Source of the DNA: an uncultured Clostridia bacterium
GTDB taxonomy: Bacteria > Bacillota > Clostridia > TANB77 > CAG-508
Assembly (NCBI GenBank): GCA_934141445.1
Contig: CAKPCF010000004.1
Coordinates: 27,014-91,013 of the forward strand
Direction of reading: 5' to 3'
Length of the DNA stretch: 64,000 nucleotides
This document shows, piece after piece, positions 19,317 through 29,198 of the stretch. Each line of letters begins with the position of its first letter. Position 1 is the stretch's first letter. Position numbers and translations under genes: made by a program. Under the pieces are notes generated by a model. The model made no database searches, was not told the origin of the DNA, and worked only from the letters and a program-made list of their open reading frames with translations.

Positions 19317-20538
19317 TTTTTTCCTCCATTTTTTTAGCTTGTACTAATAGAACATTAAATATAATCCATAACACCATTTTTGATGCTAAATTTGCTATTG
19401 TAAATCCAATTAGTCCATTTGTTTTACTAAGTCCATATCCTAAAATAATAAATACTATAAAATATCCAATATACGAATATAGAATTTTCTTAGTATTAGT
19501 AAATTTTAATAGCACAGATTTTATAAGTGTTGAAGCAGTTGCAAAACCTGAACTTAAAGCAATTGGTATTATTAAAATCTTTGAAGCATCTAAATATTGC
19601 GAATACAAAATTCTAAGTGCTATATAAGTAAGTGGCATAGATAATATTGTAACTCCCAATATAACTGGTATATTAGAAAGTAATGTCATTTTAAATATTT
19701 TTGATTTATCATCACCTTTTTTTATATTTGAAACCCATGAAAGAATTACACTTGACATTGGATTTGTAATTAGACTAGTTATTTTTGCCATTGAATTAAC
19801 TGCATAATAAACTGCTACTGATGCTGAACCAAGTATTGGATATATTAAAAATTTATCAAAATAATTCATTAAATTAGTAAGTAATGATACACTTCCAAGT
19901 TCAGAAAAGCTTTTATATGTATTTTTTATTTCTTCTGTTTTTGCTAATTTCATTTTTAATAAATCACTGTTTTTCAATGCATATACAAGTGATAATAGTT
20001 CTGGAATTAGCATTATTAAATAGATATTGTTGAAAAATTTGAATACTATTAAACTAATTACTATTCCTACAAAATAACAGATATTTTGTAAGATAACTTT
20101 TCCAAATTTTTTTTGCAATCTGTAATAACAAGTTGCATATAATCTAACATTTGCCATCAATATAGTTAAAACTAGAATAACACTTCCTAAAACAGAATAT
20201 TTTAAATATATTAGTATTGGCATTGCAATTACAGCAATTATTGGAGAAATTGTTACTAAAATTCTAGTAAAATCACCTACTATATTTTTCTCTTTATATT
20301 CACTGTCTCGAATTAGTCTAACATTGCCAAGTTCTCCGCCTGTGACATTACAAATAACATTTAATACAGATATATATAAAACAATGCTTGAATATACAGC
20401 ATCATCAACTGATTTTGCAAGTATTGGTAATAATAATATTTGCTGAGCTACAATGTATATGCCAAATCCAATCATATTCAATACCATATCAGATAAAAAA
20501 CTTTTGTATTTATTTATCAATTTTTTTATAAAATTCAT
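19294..20538 (-). CDS. Oligosaccharide flippase (Wzx-like, MOP superfamily)
   Basis: 414 residues, about 12 helices. Typical opening (LSDMVLNMIGFGIYIVAQQILLLPILAKSVDDAVYSSIVLYISVLNVI) and the mid-protein FDKFLIYPILGSASVAVYYAVNSMAKI, the family's D(K/R)(F/L)...G...vg.Y..a..i pattern. It moves the lipid-linked repeat unit across the membrane ahead of the polymerase encoded next. GAGGA lies seven bases before ATG 20538. Confidence 0.85.
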   Translation of the reverse strand: MNFIKKLINKYKSFLSDMVLNMIGFGIYIVAQQILLLPILAKSVDDAVYSSIVLYISVLNVICNVTGGELGNVRLIRDSEYKEKNIVGDFTRILVTISPIIAVIAMPILIYLKYSVLGSVILVLTILMANVRLYATCYYRLQKKFGKVILQNICYFVGIVISLIVFKFFNNIYLIMLIPELLSLVYALKNSDLLKMKLAKTEEIKNTYKSFSELGSVSLLTNLMNYFDKFLIYPILGSASVAVYYAVNSMAKITSLITNPMSSVILSWVSNIKKGDDKSKIFKMTLLSNIPVILGVTILSMPLTYIALRILYSQYLDASKILIIPIALSSGFATASTLIKSVLLKFTNTKKILYSYIGYFIVFIILGYGLSKTNGLIGFTIANLASKMVLWIIFNVLLVQAKKMEEKNVRKVKE

Positions 20539-20541
20539 ATA

Positions 20542-21741
20542 TTATTCCTCTATAATTTTAAAAATTTCTTTATATGTACTCTTTCTTTCAAATTTTTCTT
20601 GTGCTAATTTTCTATTATTATTTCCTTTTTGCTTTTTTAAATTTTCATCATTATATAAAATTTTTATTTTTTCTGCAATATCATCAACATTATCATTTGA
20701 GCAATTAAATCCGATATTATAATCTTCTACTATTTTTTTGTATTCTTCACATTCTTGAGTATTTATAACTGGTAGTCCTGCTGCAGCATAATCACCAACT
20801 TTATTTATAATGCTTCCAGCAGAACCTTTATTTATTGGGTTAACAGCAACATCACAATTGCACAATCTGCCGACCATTACAGGATATTCTAATCTACCAT
20901 AAAATTCTGCTTTTATATCTTTTTCCTTAGCATAATTTTCAAATTCATTTGCCAAAGGACCATTTCCCATAACTTCAAATTTGATATTATCTATTCCTTC
21001 ATCTTTTATTTTTTTTATTGCATCTATAATAACTTTTATATTATAGCTATGACCTAATGTTCCTATATAGGCAATTCTAAATAAATTATCAAAATATACT
21101 ATTTCATTTTCTTTTTTGCATTTATCAAAATATCCTAAATCTGTTCCTAAAAATACGCTCTTCTTATTTTTAGCAATTTTATTTACTCTTGCTGCTCGAT
21201 TTGCATAAGTTTCAGATACCGCAATAATGTCATTTGCATGTGAATAAATATAGTCAGCCTTCTTTTGCATTGGATAAAATATTAAATTACTTATAATAGG
21301 AATATTAAATACCATTTTAAAAGCTTCTGGCCATAAATCTTGAACATCTATTATAAATTTAATATTATTTTTCTTTGCAAATTTTGCAGCAACTTTTGCA
21401 ACATCTAAAGAAGGAACTGCACAATAAATAATGTCTGGCTTTTCAACATTTTCTAAATATTTTTTTGCATTTTTAGCAAATATATAATGGCTATAGAATC
21501 TCTTTAATGAAATATTTTTAGGATATCCTGGTTCATCAATTAAAGTAATTTTATAATCTAATTTTTTAGTCCATTCTTCATCATATTTACGTTGCTTTTT
21601 TTCGCTATGTAAGAAACTTGATGTAATGACTTCTAAGTCAACTTTTTCTTTATTTAAATTTTCCGCTATATATGTAAATCTGCTATTACCATTCTCCCAA
21701 GGTAATTTCATAAAATTTGCTATTATAAATACTTTTTTCAT
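20542..21741 (-). CDS. Glycosyltransferase family 4 (WbuB-like)
   Basis: About 399 residues of GT-B fold. N-terminal MKKVFIIANFMKLPWENGNSRFTYIAENL, middle FIIDVQDLWPEAFKMVF (typical of the WbuB/FucNAc-type subfamily), and C-terminal FRIAYIGTLGHSYNIKVIIDAI, then EFYGRLEYPVMVGRLCNCDVAVNPINKGSAGSIINKVGDYAAAGLPVINT with the donor-binding glutamate replaced by NKVGDY. GGAG lies six bases before ATG 21741; a longer in-frame ATG at 21753 is rejected. Its donor sugar is unknown. Confidence 0.85.
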   Translation of the reverse strand: MKKVFIIANFMKLPWENGNSRFTYIAENLNKEKVDLEVITSSFLHSEKKQRKYDEEWTKKLDYKITLIDEPGYPKNISLKRFYSHYIFAKNAKKYLENVEKPDIIYCAVPSLDVAKVAAKFAKKNNIKFIIDVQDLWPEAFKMVFNIPIISNLIFYPMQKKADYIYSHANDIIAVSETYANRAARVNKIAKNKKSVFLGTDLGYFDKCKKENEIVYFDNLFRIAYIGTLGHSYNIKVIIDAIKKIKDEGIDNIKFEVMGNGPLANEFENYAKEKDIKAEFYGRLEYPVMVGRLCNCDVAVNPINKGSAGSIINKVGDYAAAGLPVINTQECEEYKKIVEDYNIGFNCSNDNVDDIAEKIKILYNDENLKKQKGNNNRKLAQEKFERKSTYKEIFKIIEE

Positions 21742-21756
21742 AAATTTCTCCAATTT

Positions 21757-22737
21757 TTATTTTCTATATGCTGGGAAAAATGCTTCGTCTGAATCTACAT
21801 TTTTGATTTTACATTCTTCATTATAAATTTCTTCATTCCAAATCTTTTTTCCTATATAAAAGTCTGCTTGCTCTAGTTTAGCAAAGCTTCTTTTAAATAA
21901 ATATAAAGTATCTTCTTCTGAATTTGAACGACCTCCGCCATGATGAATAGTTTCATAGCCATGCTCTTTTCCCCAAAGAGTTACAGCATATCTTAATATA
22001 TACGCTGGTGATAAATATAAATATTCTGTAAGTGTTCCTGATAAATGAATATGGATTGTTTTATTATAAACAAAATATAAACCAGCAGCTATTGTTTTGC
22101 CTTCATAAATTGCTTCAACTAAAATTACATTATCTCTAAAATATTTCAAAATATTTTCAAAATATTCATCTTTAAAATAATAATAATCAGTAGCATTGTT
22201 TCTATCCATTGTTGAATAATATATTTCTTTAAATACACCTATGTTCTCTGGCTTTTCTGTCACTTTAAATGTAATTCCTTTATTTATAGCTTGTCTAATA
22301 TTTTTTCTACAGCTTTTGCTAAATTGTGATTGAATTGGGTCATCATAATCTTTTAAGTTTGTAACTAATGTATTTCTCATATATATTGAATTATAAATTT
22401 CTTTAAAATCTAAAGCATTTTGAACAAGTGGATGAAATCTAATGAATTCACTTATAATATCATGCTCTTTACAAAATTTACTAAATTCTTCTTCATAAGA
22501 TTTTAATAGTTGTTCTTTATTATTACATTCTCTAATTACTGGTCCACCATATCCATAAGGTGTCACAATATCATAATAAGTTTTATCATTTACTTTTTCA
22601 GGCACTTCTCTTATTAAAAATAAATTTGTAATTTTTCCAAACTCATTTTCTAAAACAAATTCATAAGCTTTCCCATTTTCTATTTTTTCATATAATTTTG
22701 CATAATTTTTATCAAAATATATATCTAGTTCATCCAT
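21757..22737 (-). CDS. GNAT/FemAB-like aminoacyl or acyl transferase of the exopolysaccharide operon
   Basis: 326 residues with the double-GNAT look of FemABX/lipid II glycyltransferase-like proteins: VTPYGYGGPVI, EFIRFHPLVQNALDF, LKDYDDPIQSQFSKSCRKNIRQAINKGI (family motif ...s...rr.ir.A.k.gv), YYSTMDRNNATDYYYFKDEYFENI, VEAIYEGKTIAAGLYFVYNKTIHIHLSGT and HHGGGRSNSEEDTLYLFKRSFA. Related genes often sit in polysaccharide loci and are thought to decorate a sugar with an amino acid or acyl group. The pair of PLP aminotransferases and ATP-grasp enzyme upstream fit such a decoration route. Confidence 0.7.
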   Translation of the reverse strand: MDELDIYFDKNYAKLYEKIENGKAYEFVLENEFGKITNLFLIREVPEKVNDKTYYDIVTPYGYGGPVIRECNNKEQLLKSYEEEFSKFCKEHDIISEFIRFHPLVQNALDFKEIYNSIYMRNTLVTNLKDYDDPIQSQFSKSCRKNIRQAINKGITFKVTEKPENIGVFKEIYYSTMDRNNATDYYYFKDEYFENILKYFRDNVILVEAIYEGKTIAAGLYFVYNKTIHIHLSGTLTEYLYLSPAYILRYAVTLWGKEHGYETIHHGGGRSNSEEDTLYLFKRSFAKLEQADFYIGKKIWNEEIYNEECKIKNVDSDEAFFPAYRK

Positions 22738-22768
22738 TTAAAGTTTTATCCTTTCTATATTTAAAAAT

Positions 22769-23812
22769 CTAAATAAAAAAATTTACAATGATTTTTAAAT
22801 ACTCTTCTATTTCTTTTTTGGTATATCTTTGGTCACATATTAAAGATAGTTCCTTGTTAAAAATATTATTCAAATTTTGGTCTAATGGCCAATGTATTGG
22901 ACAATAAACTTGATTTTCTATTAGTATTTTTCTTAGGTTATTTCTTAAATTTTCTTGTAAAATAATTGGTACAAACAAAGGACAATCTTCATTTAACAAA
23001 TTATTTACTAAAAATCTAATTTCTTTAATATCCTTTAATTTTTCATATATAATTTTAGCATTTTCTCTGCGACTATTTTGAATTTTCTCAATATCAAGCC
23101 CCATAAGAATTTTATAAGAATTTTCATCTATTCTATAATTTTTATAATCTTCTGATAAAATTTCATTGCTTTTTGAAAATTCATTTAAAAAATTCTGTTT
23201 TATAGATGTATCAATATTTTCGATATAATCTTTTTTCTGTGACATAGCAGTTCTCTTTGAAGTAATCAAATTTTGGTTAGTTTCAATACATTCTTGTATT
23301 TTAAAATCTTTTTCCATAGAAATAGCTATTCCACCACTAGCAATAGGAAACCATTTTCTTAAACTTCCTACAAGATAGTCTGAATAAACACTATATTTTT
23401 TTTCAGAAAGTATACTGTGTGTTATATCCTCTATAACAGTTATTCCTCTATCTTTGAATTTTTTAATGTAGTTTTCCATATTGGTAGCAGTATATCCAAA
23501 ATAGTTCATTGCAAAAAATATGTCACAATCTTTCTCTGTATCAATATTATATTTTAAAGAATCCTCAAAAGCAACATCATAATATTCAACCTTTATATCT
23601 GATTCTAAAAATGGTTGTGCCATTGAATGACAACTATATGATGGTAAATACACCTTCTCTACTTTCTGTTTCTTTAATATTTCTTGTAATACGAAATATA
23701 TTGCTGTTCTGCCAGATAATAAGAATTTTCTATCTTTTCCTATATTCCAAAATTTAGTATTATCAGAAAGTAATTCACCATCATATTGCCAAAATTCACT
23801 TCCTATTTCCAT
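22769..23812 (-). CDS. DegT/DnrJ-like PLP-dependent aminotransferase, divergent
   Basis: About 347 residues. Fold-type I layout: FLLSGRTAIYFVLQEIL (PLP-phosphate loop), VYLPSYSCHSMAQPFLESDIKVEYYDV, IFFAMNYFGYTAT, VIEDITHSI (aspartate that contacts the pyridine ring, in a D.tHs variant), and GSLRKWFPIASGGIAIS with the presumed Schiff-base lysine. It lacks several DegT signatures (no GH/SF.a.K motif), so the substrate may not be a nucleotide keto-sugar. GGAG and a TAATG stop-start overlap with the ATP-grasp gene place the start at 23812, and indicate coupled translation with it. Confidence 0.65.
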   Translation of the reverse strand: MEIGSEFWQYDGELLSDNTKFWNIGKDRKFLLSGRTAIYFVLQEILKKQKVEKVYLPSYSCHSMAQPFLESDIKVEYYDVAFEDSLKYNIDTEKDCDIFFAMNYFGYTATNMENYIKKFKDRGITVIEDITHSILSEKKYSVYSDYLVGSLRKWFPIASGGIAISMEKDFKIQECIETNQNLITSKRTAMSQKKDYIENIDTSIKQNFLNEFSKSNEILSEDYKNYRIDENSYKILMGLDIEKIQNSRRENAKIIYEKLKDIKEIRFLVNNLLNEDCPLFVPIILQENLRNNLRKILIENQVYCPIHWPLDQNLNNIFNKELSLICDQRYTKKEIEEYLKIIVNFFI

Positions 23813-25080
23813 TAAGCTCTCCAATCTATTAAAGCTTCAATTATATTATTTGAAAAGCAAGCTATATTCTTGTTTTTTCTAACATTTTCTTTTAACTTTT
23901 CATCATTTGAAAGTAATATACAATTTCCTTTTAGTTCATCAATAAATTTTTCTCTAGAAATTTCTATAATATTCTCAAATATTTTAGGACATGTTGTATG
24001 TTGTTTTAGAAAAGCTACTGCTTTTTCTTTGTTCTCTGTTAATAAATTTTTAACAATATTTTTATTTGCTAATTGATAGATATACATCATTAGCATTGTA
24101 TTTATTTTTTCTTTGCTTTCAAAACAAGTCTCAAAATCAATATATACAGTATCATACTCGATTCCTAAACTATATTTACCAAAAAATTGTTTGTCAGCTT
24201 CTATACTAATATTATTAAAAGATACTTCAACATCTTGACCATCAAAATCTTTTAATGCTAGTAGTGGTAAATTAACATCTAAGCATCTACTCAAACTAAA
24301 AGCCCCTGGTAATCTAGTTGCAATTTCTAATAGTTTAAATTTTCCATTAACATCTTTCTTAATTTGAAAGAACCAATATCCGCGAAATTCTATCTCTTTA
24401 TTTATACCTTTTGCAATATTTTCAATTTCTTCTGATAACTCTATTCTACGAGCATGAACATCAATTCCAGCAAGTATTCTGTCTGCTACTCTTGGATTAC
24501 AAAATAACAATTTCCCATTTTTATTTGTAAAGCAATCAACTGTAACTTCTTCGCCTGGTAAATACTCGCAAATAATCATATCTTCATCATGTACATGATT
24601 TGCTAGCTCTTCACTATTATCTATTTTATATGCATGTCTTGCGCCTTGGTCTGTATCTTTTTTCATAAAAACTGGAAATTCTTTTACTTCTTCAAATTTG
24701 AATGTTTTAGGTACAAAATCATATTTTTCTAATTTTTTATAAGTTTTTGACTTGTATCTACAAAGCAATGCTGTTTCATATTTTGAACAAACAATTGTAG
24801 CATTTATTTTATCACTATTTTTTTGTAAAAATACTGCCAAATCTTCATGTGGTGCTAATATAAATTTAAAATCATATTCCTTAATTTTTTTATTTAATAT
24901 ATCTATAAAATTTGGAGCACTTATATTAGGAATATCATCAATATAGTTTTTATAAACATATACACCATGGTTTTTATTAGTTGAAGCACCCCAGATTTCA
25001 AACTCTTTATTATCTCTTAAAGCCATATTTATATCTGTTGAAGCAAGTGTACCACAATTTAAAACTAAAACTCTTTTCAT
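23812..25080 (-). CDS. ATP-grasp protein fused to a degenerate HAD-like C-terminal domain
   Basis: 422 residues. Residues 1-300 are a CarB-like ATP-grasp enzyme: KRVLVLNCGTLASTDI (pre-grasp), FILAPHEDLAVFL, FPVFMKKDTDQGARHAY (ATP lysine), EYLPGEEVTVDCF, and FKLLEIATRLPGAFSLSRCLDVNLP (metal-binding E..tR.pG). Residues about 311-422 read like a HAD phosphatase (VYIDFETCF ... LLTENKEKAVAFL ... CILLSNDEKLKENVRKNKNIACF) but the DxD and final DD motifs are altered, so it is probably inactive. ATP-grasp enzymes join a carboxylate to an amine, for example amino acid to amino sugar. Ribosome site is weak. Confidence 0.7.
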   Translation of the reverse strand: MKRVLVLNCGTLASTDINMALRDNKEFEIWGASTNKNHGVYVYKNYIDDIPNISAPNFIDILNKKIKEYDFKFILAPHEDLAVFLQKNSDKINATIVCSKYETALLCRYKSKTYKKLEKYDFVPKTFKFEEVKEFPVFMKKDTDQGARHAYKIDNSEELANHVHDEDMIICEYLPGEEVTVDCFTNKNGKLLFCNPRVADRILAGIDVHARRIELSEEIENIAKGINKEIEFRGYWFFQIKKDVNGKFKLLEIATRLPGAFSLSRCLDVNLPLLALKDFDGQDVEVSFNNISIEADKQFFGKYSLGIEYDTVYIDFETCFESKEKINTMLMMYIYQLANKNIVKNLLTENKEKAVAFLKQHTTCPKIFENIIEISREKFIDELKGNCILLSNDEKLKENVRKNKNIACFSNNIIEALIDWRA

Positions 25081-25141
25081 ACTCTTTATTTGTTGACTTA
25101 TAAAAATAAATCATACTCTCCTTTTAGTAATTTCTTTAACA

Positions 25142-25765
25142 TTATTTTTCTAACTGTTGTTTTCTATATTCATCAAAATCTATTGTTTTGCCTGTACCTC
25201 TAACGCTAATATCTTCTTTTTTGAATACTTTTATAAAAGTTTTGAAAAATATTTTTACATCATTTATAAATGTAATATTATTTACATATTCAATATCATA
25301 AGCAAATCTATCTTCCCAATTAAGATTATTTCTACCATTTATCTGTGCTAATCCTGTCAATCCAGGTCTAACATCATGTCTGTGTTTTTCCTTTTCGTTA
25401 TAATATGGCAAATAAGAAACAGCAAGAGGTCTTGGACCAATTAAGCTCATTTCTCCTTTTAAAATATTTACAAGCTCTGGTAATTCATCTAAGCTTGTGC
25501 TTCTTAACACTTTTCCAAATTTTGTTAATCTGTCTTTATCTGGAAGTAAATTTCCATTCTCATCTTTTTTATCTGACATTGATCTAAATTTATACAATGT
25601 AAATATTTTTCCATCTTTTCCAGGTCTTTTTTGCTTGAAAATTACTGGACTTCCTAATTTAAACCTTACCAAAATTGCAACAATTAAATAAATTGGTGAT
25701 AAAATTATTATTGCAATTAAGCTTATTAGAAAATCTAAAATTCTTTTAACATATTTAGCGTACAT
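25142..25765 (-). CDS. Monotopic phosphoglycosyl transferase (PglC/WcaJ-type sugar transferase)
   Basis: 207 residues. Short N-terminal re-entrant helix (FLISLIAIIILSPIYLIVAILVRF with the kinking serine-proline), then FKQKRPGKDGKIFTLYKFRSM, STSLDELPELVNILKGEMSLIGPRPL and RPGLTGLAQINGR with the catalytic Asp-Glu dyad in LDELP. It transfers a sugar phosphate from UDP to undecaprenyl phosphate, starting the repeat unit. Size equals the minimal PglC core. GGAG lies five bases before ATG 25765. With the PglF- and PglE-like genes upstream it probably loads a 4-amino-4,6-dideoxy sugar. Confidence 0.92.
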   Translation of the reverse strand: MYAKYVKRILDFLISLIAIIILSPIYLIVAILVRFKLGSPVIFKQKRPGKDGKIFTLYKFRSMSDKKDENGNLLPDKDRLTKFGKVLRSTSLDELPELVNILKGEMSLIGPRPLAVSYLPYYNEKEKHRHDVRPGLTGLAQINGRNNLNWEDRFAYDIEYVNNITFINDVKIFFKTFIKVFKKEDISVRGTGKTIDFDEYRKQQLEK

Positions 25766-25828
25766 AATTCTCCTACTTATAATCATATACTAGAAGATTG
25801 TTTGGACCTTCTAGTATATTTTTCATTT

Positions 25829-26962
25829 TTATTCAAATAATTTTTTTATTGTTGATACGATTCTTTCAAAATCTTCTTCAGTTAATTTTGTATCAGAAGG
25901 TAAGCAAACACCTCTGTTAAATAAATCTTCTGAAACTGTTTTTTCTCCATTTTTCACTGTTGTAATAAAATCGTATTTTTCAAATACTGGTTGTAAATGC
26001 ATTGGTTTCCAAACTGGTCTTGATTCAATATTTTCTTTCTCTAAAGCTTCCATTATATCTAATGGTTTTACTTTGCTATTTTCTTTTAAAGTTATTACTG
26101 AAAGCCAATGATTTGGAACTGTATCTTTTGGAATTGGTTTTATTTCAATATCTGAAATATCTTTAAAAGCTTCTTTATAAGCATTATAAATTTCTGTTTT
26201 CTTTGCAATTCTTTTGTCTAATACTTTTAATTGTCCTCTTCCTATTCCTGCAAGAACATTACTCATTCTATAATTGTATCCAATTTCAGTATGTTGATAA
26301 TGACGAGCTTTGTCTCTAGCTTGTGTAGCCCAAAAACGAACTTTTTGTATTCTTTCATCATCATCTGAAACAAGCATTCCACCACCACTAGTTGTAATTA
26401 TTTTATTTCCATTAAATGAAAATACTCCATATTTTCCGAATGTTCCTGTTTCTTTTCCTTTATATGTTGCTCCTAAACTTTCAGCTGCGTCTTCAATTAA
26501 AGTTGTATTGTGTTTTTTGCAAATTTCTACAATTTCATCTAATTTTGCAGGTGTTCCATATAAGTGTACTACTATTACAGCTTTTGGATTTGGATATTTT
26601 TCAAAAGCCTTTTCTAGAGCTTCTGGTGACATATCCCAAGTATTTGGTTCACTATCTATAAATACAGGAGTTGCTCCTTGATAAATTATTGGATTAGCAC
26701 TTGCTGAAAAAGTAAGTGATTGACAAAATACAATATCTCCTTTTTCAACTCCAGTTGCTTTTAAAGCCATGTGAATTGCGGCTGTTCCAGCTGAAAGTGC
26801 TGCTGCATGTTTAGCTCCAACATATTCTGCAAGTTCTTCTTCAAATTTGTTTACATTTTCTCCAAGTGGAGCTATCCAATTAGTATCAAAAGCTTCCTTA
26901 ATAAATTCCTTTTCATAGCCTTCATCAGACATATGTGGTGAAGATAAATAAATTTTACTCAT
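25829..26962 (-). CDS. DegT/DnrJ/EryC1/StrS aminotransferase (PglE-like)
   Basis: 377 residues. Family motifs in order: YLSSPHMSDEGYEKEFIKEAFDTNWIAPLG, GAKHAAALSAGTAAIHMAL (PLP phosphate), VFCQSLTFSASANPIIYQGATPVFIDSE, LIEDAAESLGATYKGKETGTFGKYGVFSFNGNKIITTSGGGML (Asp and Schiff-base Lys), NYRMSNVLAGIGRGQL and the C-terminal RPVWKPMHLQPVF. The NKIITTSGGG form and the W(K)PMH ending are typical of PglE and similar UDP-4-keto-sugar aminotransferases. It follows the PglF-like dehydratase by 84 bases. A PglD-type acetyltransferase is not present. Confidence 0.92.
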   Translation of the reverse strand: MSKIYLSSPHMSDEGYEKEFIKEAFDTNWIAPLGENVNKFEEELAEYVGAKHAAALSAGTAAIHMALKATGVEKGDIVFCQSLTFSASANPIIYQGATPVFIDSEPNTWDMSPEALEKAFEKYPNPKAVIVVHLYGTPAKLDEIVEICKKHNTTLIEDAAESLGATYKGKETGTFGKYGVFSFNGNKIITTSGGGMLVSDDDERIQKVRFWATQARDKARHYQHTEIGYNYRMSNVLAGIGRGQLKVLDKRIAKKTEIYNAYKEAFKDISDIEIKPIPKDTVPNHWLSVITLKENSKVKPLDIMEALEKENIESRPVWKPMHLQPVFEKYDFITTVKNGEKTVSEDLFNRGVCLPSDTKLTEEDFERIVSTIKKLFE

Positions 26963-27046
26963 ATTATTTTCCTCTTTTCTTTTAAAATTTTATATAATTT
27001 AAAATCATATTTTACAAACTAATATCAAAAGTATTACTTAAGTAAT

Positions 27047-28990
27047 TTATTTTTCATCTTTTTTAGATTCTTCTAGTTTCTTTTTGTTTAAAACTTCTGG
27101 ATCTCTAAATGTTGGAACAACTTTTTTTATTGTTTCTTTAATATCATCATATTGTAAATTTTCTTTTTTCAATTCTTCAGATAGTATATTTAATTTTTTA
27201 TCTATATCTTTCATTGTAATGTCTAGTGGTTCTGCAATAAATATTTTATTATGACTTGTTTTGTCTAATCCTTCTTCACTCATTAGAACTTCTTCGTAAA
27301 GCTTTTCACCAGGTCTTAATCCAGTTACCTCAATTCTAATGTCTTTATTTGGAACTAATCCAGCAAGTCTTATTAAGCTTTCTGCCAAGTCATATATCTT
27401 AACAGGTTTTCCCATATCTAATACAAATATTTCTCCACCTTTTGCATAAGTCATAGCTTGTAAAACAAGCCCTACTGCTTCTGGAATTGTCATAAAAAAT
27501 CTAGTTATCTCTTTGTGTGTTACTGTAACAGGTCCACCTCTCATAATTTGTTTTTTGAACAAAGGAACTACTGAACCATTGCTTCCTAAAACATTTCCAA
27601 ATCTAACTGCTGCATATTCAGTTTCGCTCTCTTTGTTTTTTGCTTGAATTATCATCTCACAAATTCTTTTTGTAGCACCCATTATATTTGTAGGGTTTAC
27701 AGCTTTATCTGTAGAAATTTGTATAAATTTCTTTACTTTATATTTATCTGCTGCATTTATTACATTTAGTGTTCCAAAAACATTATTTTTTATAGCTTCT
27801 TGTGGGCTATTTTCCATTAAAGGCACATGTTTATGAGCTGCTGCATGGAATACTAAAAATGGTTTGTATTTTTCAAAAATTTCATCTATTCTCTTTTTAT
27901 CTCTAATACTTGCAATTATTGCATTTATTTTAGCATCTGGATATCTTTCTTTTAATTCAAGTTCTATATCATATAAGCTATTTTCGTAAATATCAACCAT
28001 AACAAGTCTTTCTGGCTCATAACTCATTATCTGTCTACAAAGTTCAGAACCAATTGAACCTCCACCACCAGTTACTAAAATAGTATGGTCTTTTATTAAG
28101 CTTTTGATATTTCTATTATCTAGTTTGATTGGGTCTCTTCCTAAAACATCTTCGATTTCAATATCTCTTAAATTATCCATTAAGTTTTGATTTTTATTTC
28201 TAATTATATTTTGCAAGCCTGGTAAAATTCTAACTTTTGCTTGTGTTTGTTGACAAATATTAAGAATTTCCTTTTTATTTTTATTATCTATTTTGGCTAT
28301 TGAGAAAAATATTAAATTAACATCATTTTCTTCACAAATTCTTACTATATCATTTCTATTTCCTAAAACAGAAACACCTGAAATGGTATGTTTTAATTTA
28401 TTTGGATTATCATCTATAATACCTACTATATTGTAGCATTCTTTCATAGTATCATTTATAGTCTTTATTATCTCATTGCTTGCACTTCCAGCTCCAATAA
28501 TTAGTAAATTACTTTTAGGTTCTGCATTAACTTCATCTATGTGATTTTTTCTAAAAATTTCTGATGATGCAATAAATTTTATTGCTAATCTGTAAGCAAT
28601 CATCATTATTGAAATAAATATACTAGCTAATATATTTAACTTAAAAGCTGAAATTACGATATTTAATTCTGCAAGTGGATATCTTAATAAAGAAATAATT
28701 ATAGCAGAGCCCATACACAATAAAATGTATAATATGTAATCTCTACCATTTTCATATCTAGTTATTTTTCTATATACTTTTGATACATGAAAAACAATTT
28801 GATATACTAAAATTGAAACAATTAAAGAATTTACTAATCTTGTTGAATAGTAATCTGTAAAATGTATTGTGTCTGATACGAATATCGTTCCTAAAATATA
28901 AGCAATTACAACTATTGCAATATCTATAAAAGACAATATCAAAGTTCTGTTTCTTGTTAAATGTCTTTTAATTTTTTCTATTTTTTCCAC
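27047..28990 (-). CDS. Membrane NDP-sugar 4,6-dehydratase/epimerase (PglF/CapD family)
   Basis: 647 residues from a GTG start with GGGGG upstream. Four N-terminal helices, a first Rossmann domain (NLLIIGAGSASNEIIKTI), then a short-chain dehydrogenase domain with HTILVTGGGGSIGSELCRQI, FHAAAHKHVPLMENSPQEAIKNNVFGTLN, STDKAVNPTNIMGATKRICE (the family has Met or Tyr variation here; TDKAVNPTN and MGATKR are the PglF signature), and GEIFVLDMGKPVKIYDLAESLI. Converts UDP-GlcNAc to the 4-keto-6-deoxy sugar used by the next gene. First gene of the operon; promoter just upstream. Confidence 0.93.
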   Translation of the reverse strand: MEKIEKIKRHLTRNRTLILSFIDIAIVVIAYILGTIFVSDTIHFTDYYSTRLVNSLIVSILVYQIVFHVSKVYRKITRYENGRDYILYILLCMGSAIIISLLRYPLAELNIVISAFKLNILASIFISIMMIAYRLAIKFIASSEIFRKNHIDEVNAEPKSNLLIIGAGSASNEIIKTINDTMKECYNIVGIIDDNPNKLKHTISGVSVLGNRNDIVRICEENDVNLIFFSIAKIDNKNKKEILNICQQTQAKVRILPGLQNIIRNKNQNLMDNLRDIEIEDVLGRDPIKLDNRNIKSLIKDHTILVTGGGGSIGSELCRQIMSYEPERLVMVDIYENSLYDIELELKERYPDAKINAIIASIRDKKRIDEIFEKYKPFLVFHAAAHKHVPLMENSPQEAIKNNVFGTLNVINAADKYKVKKFIQISTDKAVNPTNIMGATKRICEMIIQAKNKESETEYAAVRFGNVLGSNGSVVPLFKKQIMRGGPVTVTHKEITRFFMTIPEAVGLVLQAMTYAKGGEIFVLDMGKPVKIYDLAESLIRLAGLVPNKDIRIEVTGLRPGEKLYEEVLMSEEGLDKTSHNKIFIAEPLDITMKDIDKKLNILSEELKKENLQYDDIKETIKKVVPTFRDPEVLNKKKLEESKKDEK

Positions 28991-29031
28991 TTTATTTTCC
29001 CCCGAAATAATTATAGTATTTTGCTTTTCCT

Positions 29032-29060
29032 ATTCTATCATTATAGAATTCTTTTTTCAA
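29032..29060 (-). promoter_or_regulatory. Promoter of the first exopolysaccharide operon
   Basis: Minus-strand TTGAAA (29055-29060), 17-base spacer, TAGAAT (29032-29037), about 40 bases before the GTG start at 28990. Confidence 0.6.
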
Positions 29061-29154
29061 CAAAAATAGCAAATTTTTTATATATTTCAGCTTTTTCACT
29101 TAGAATCATGTTTTATGATTATTCTATAAATGTAATTTTATGCGCTTTTGTACA

Positions 29155-29187
29155 AAAAATCAGCATACCAATATATGCTGATTTCTA
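29155..29187 (-). terminator. Terminator after the phosphodiester glycosidase gene
   Basis: Minus-strand AAATCAGCATA / TATGCTGATTT stem, six-base loop, then T-run; it separates this gene from the exopolysaccharide operon promoter. Confidence 0.85.
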
Positions 29188-29198
29188 TAATTTAATAC

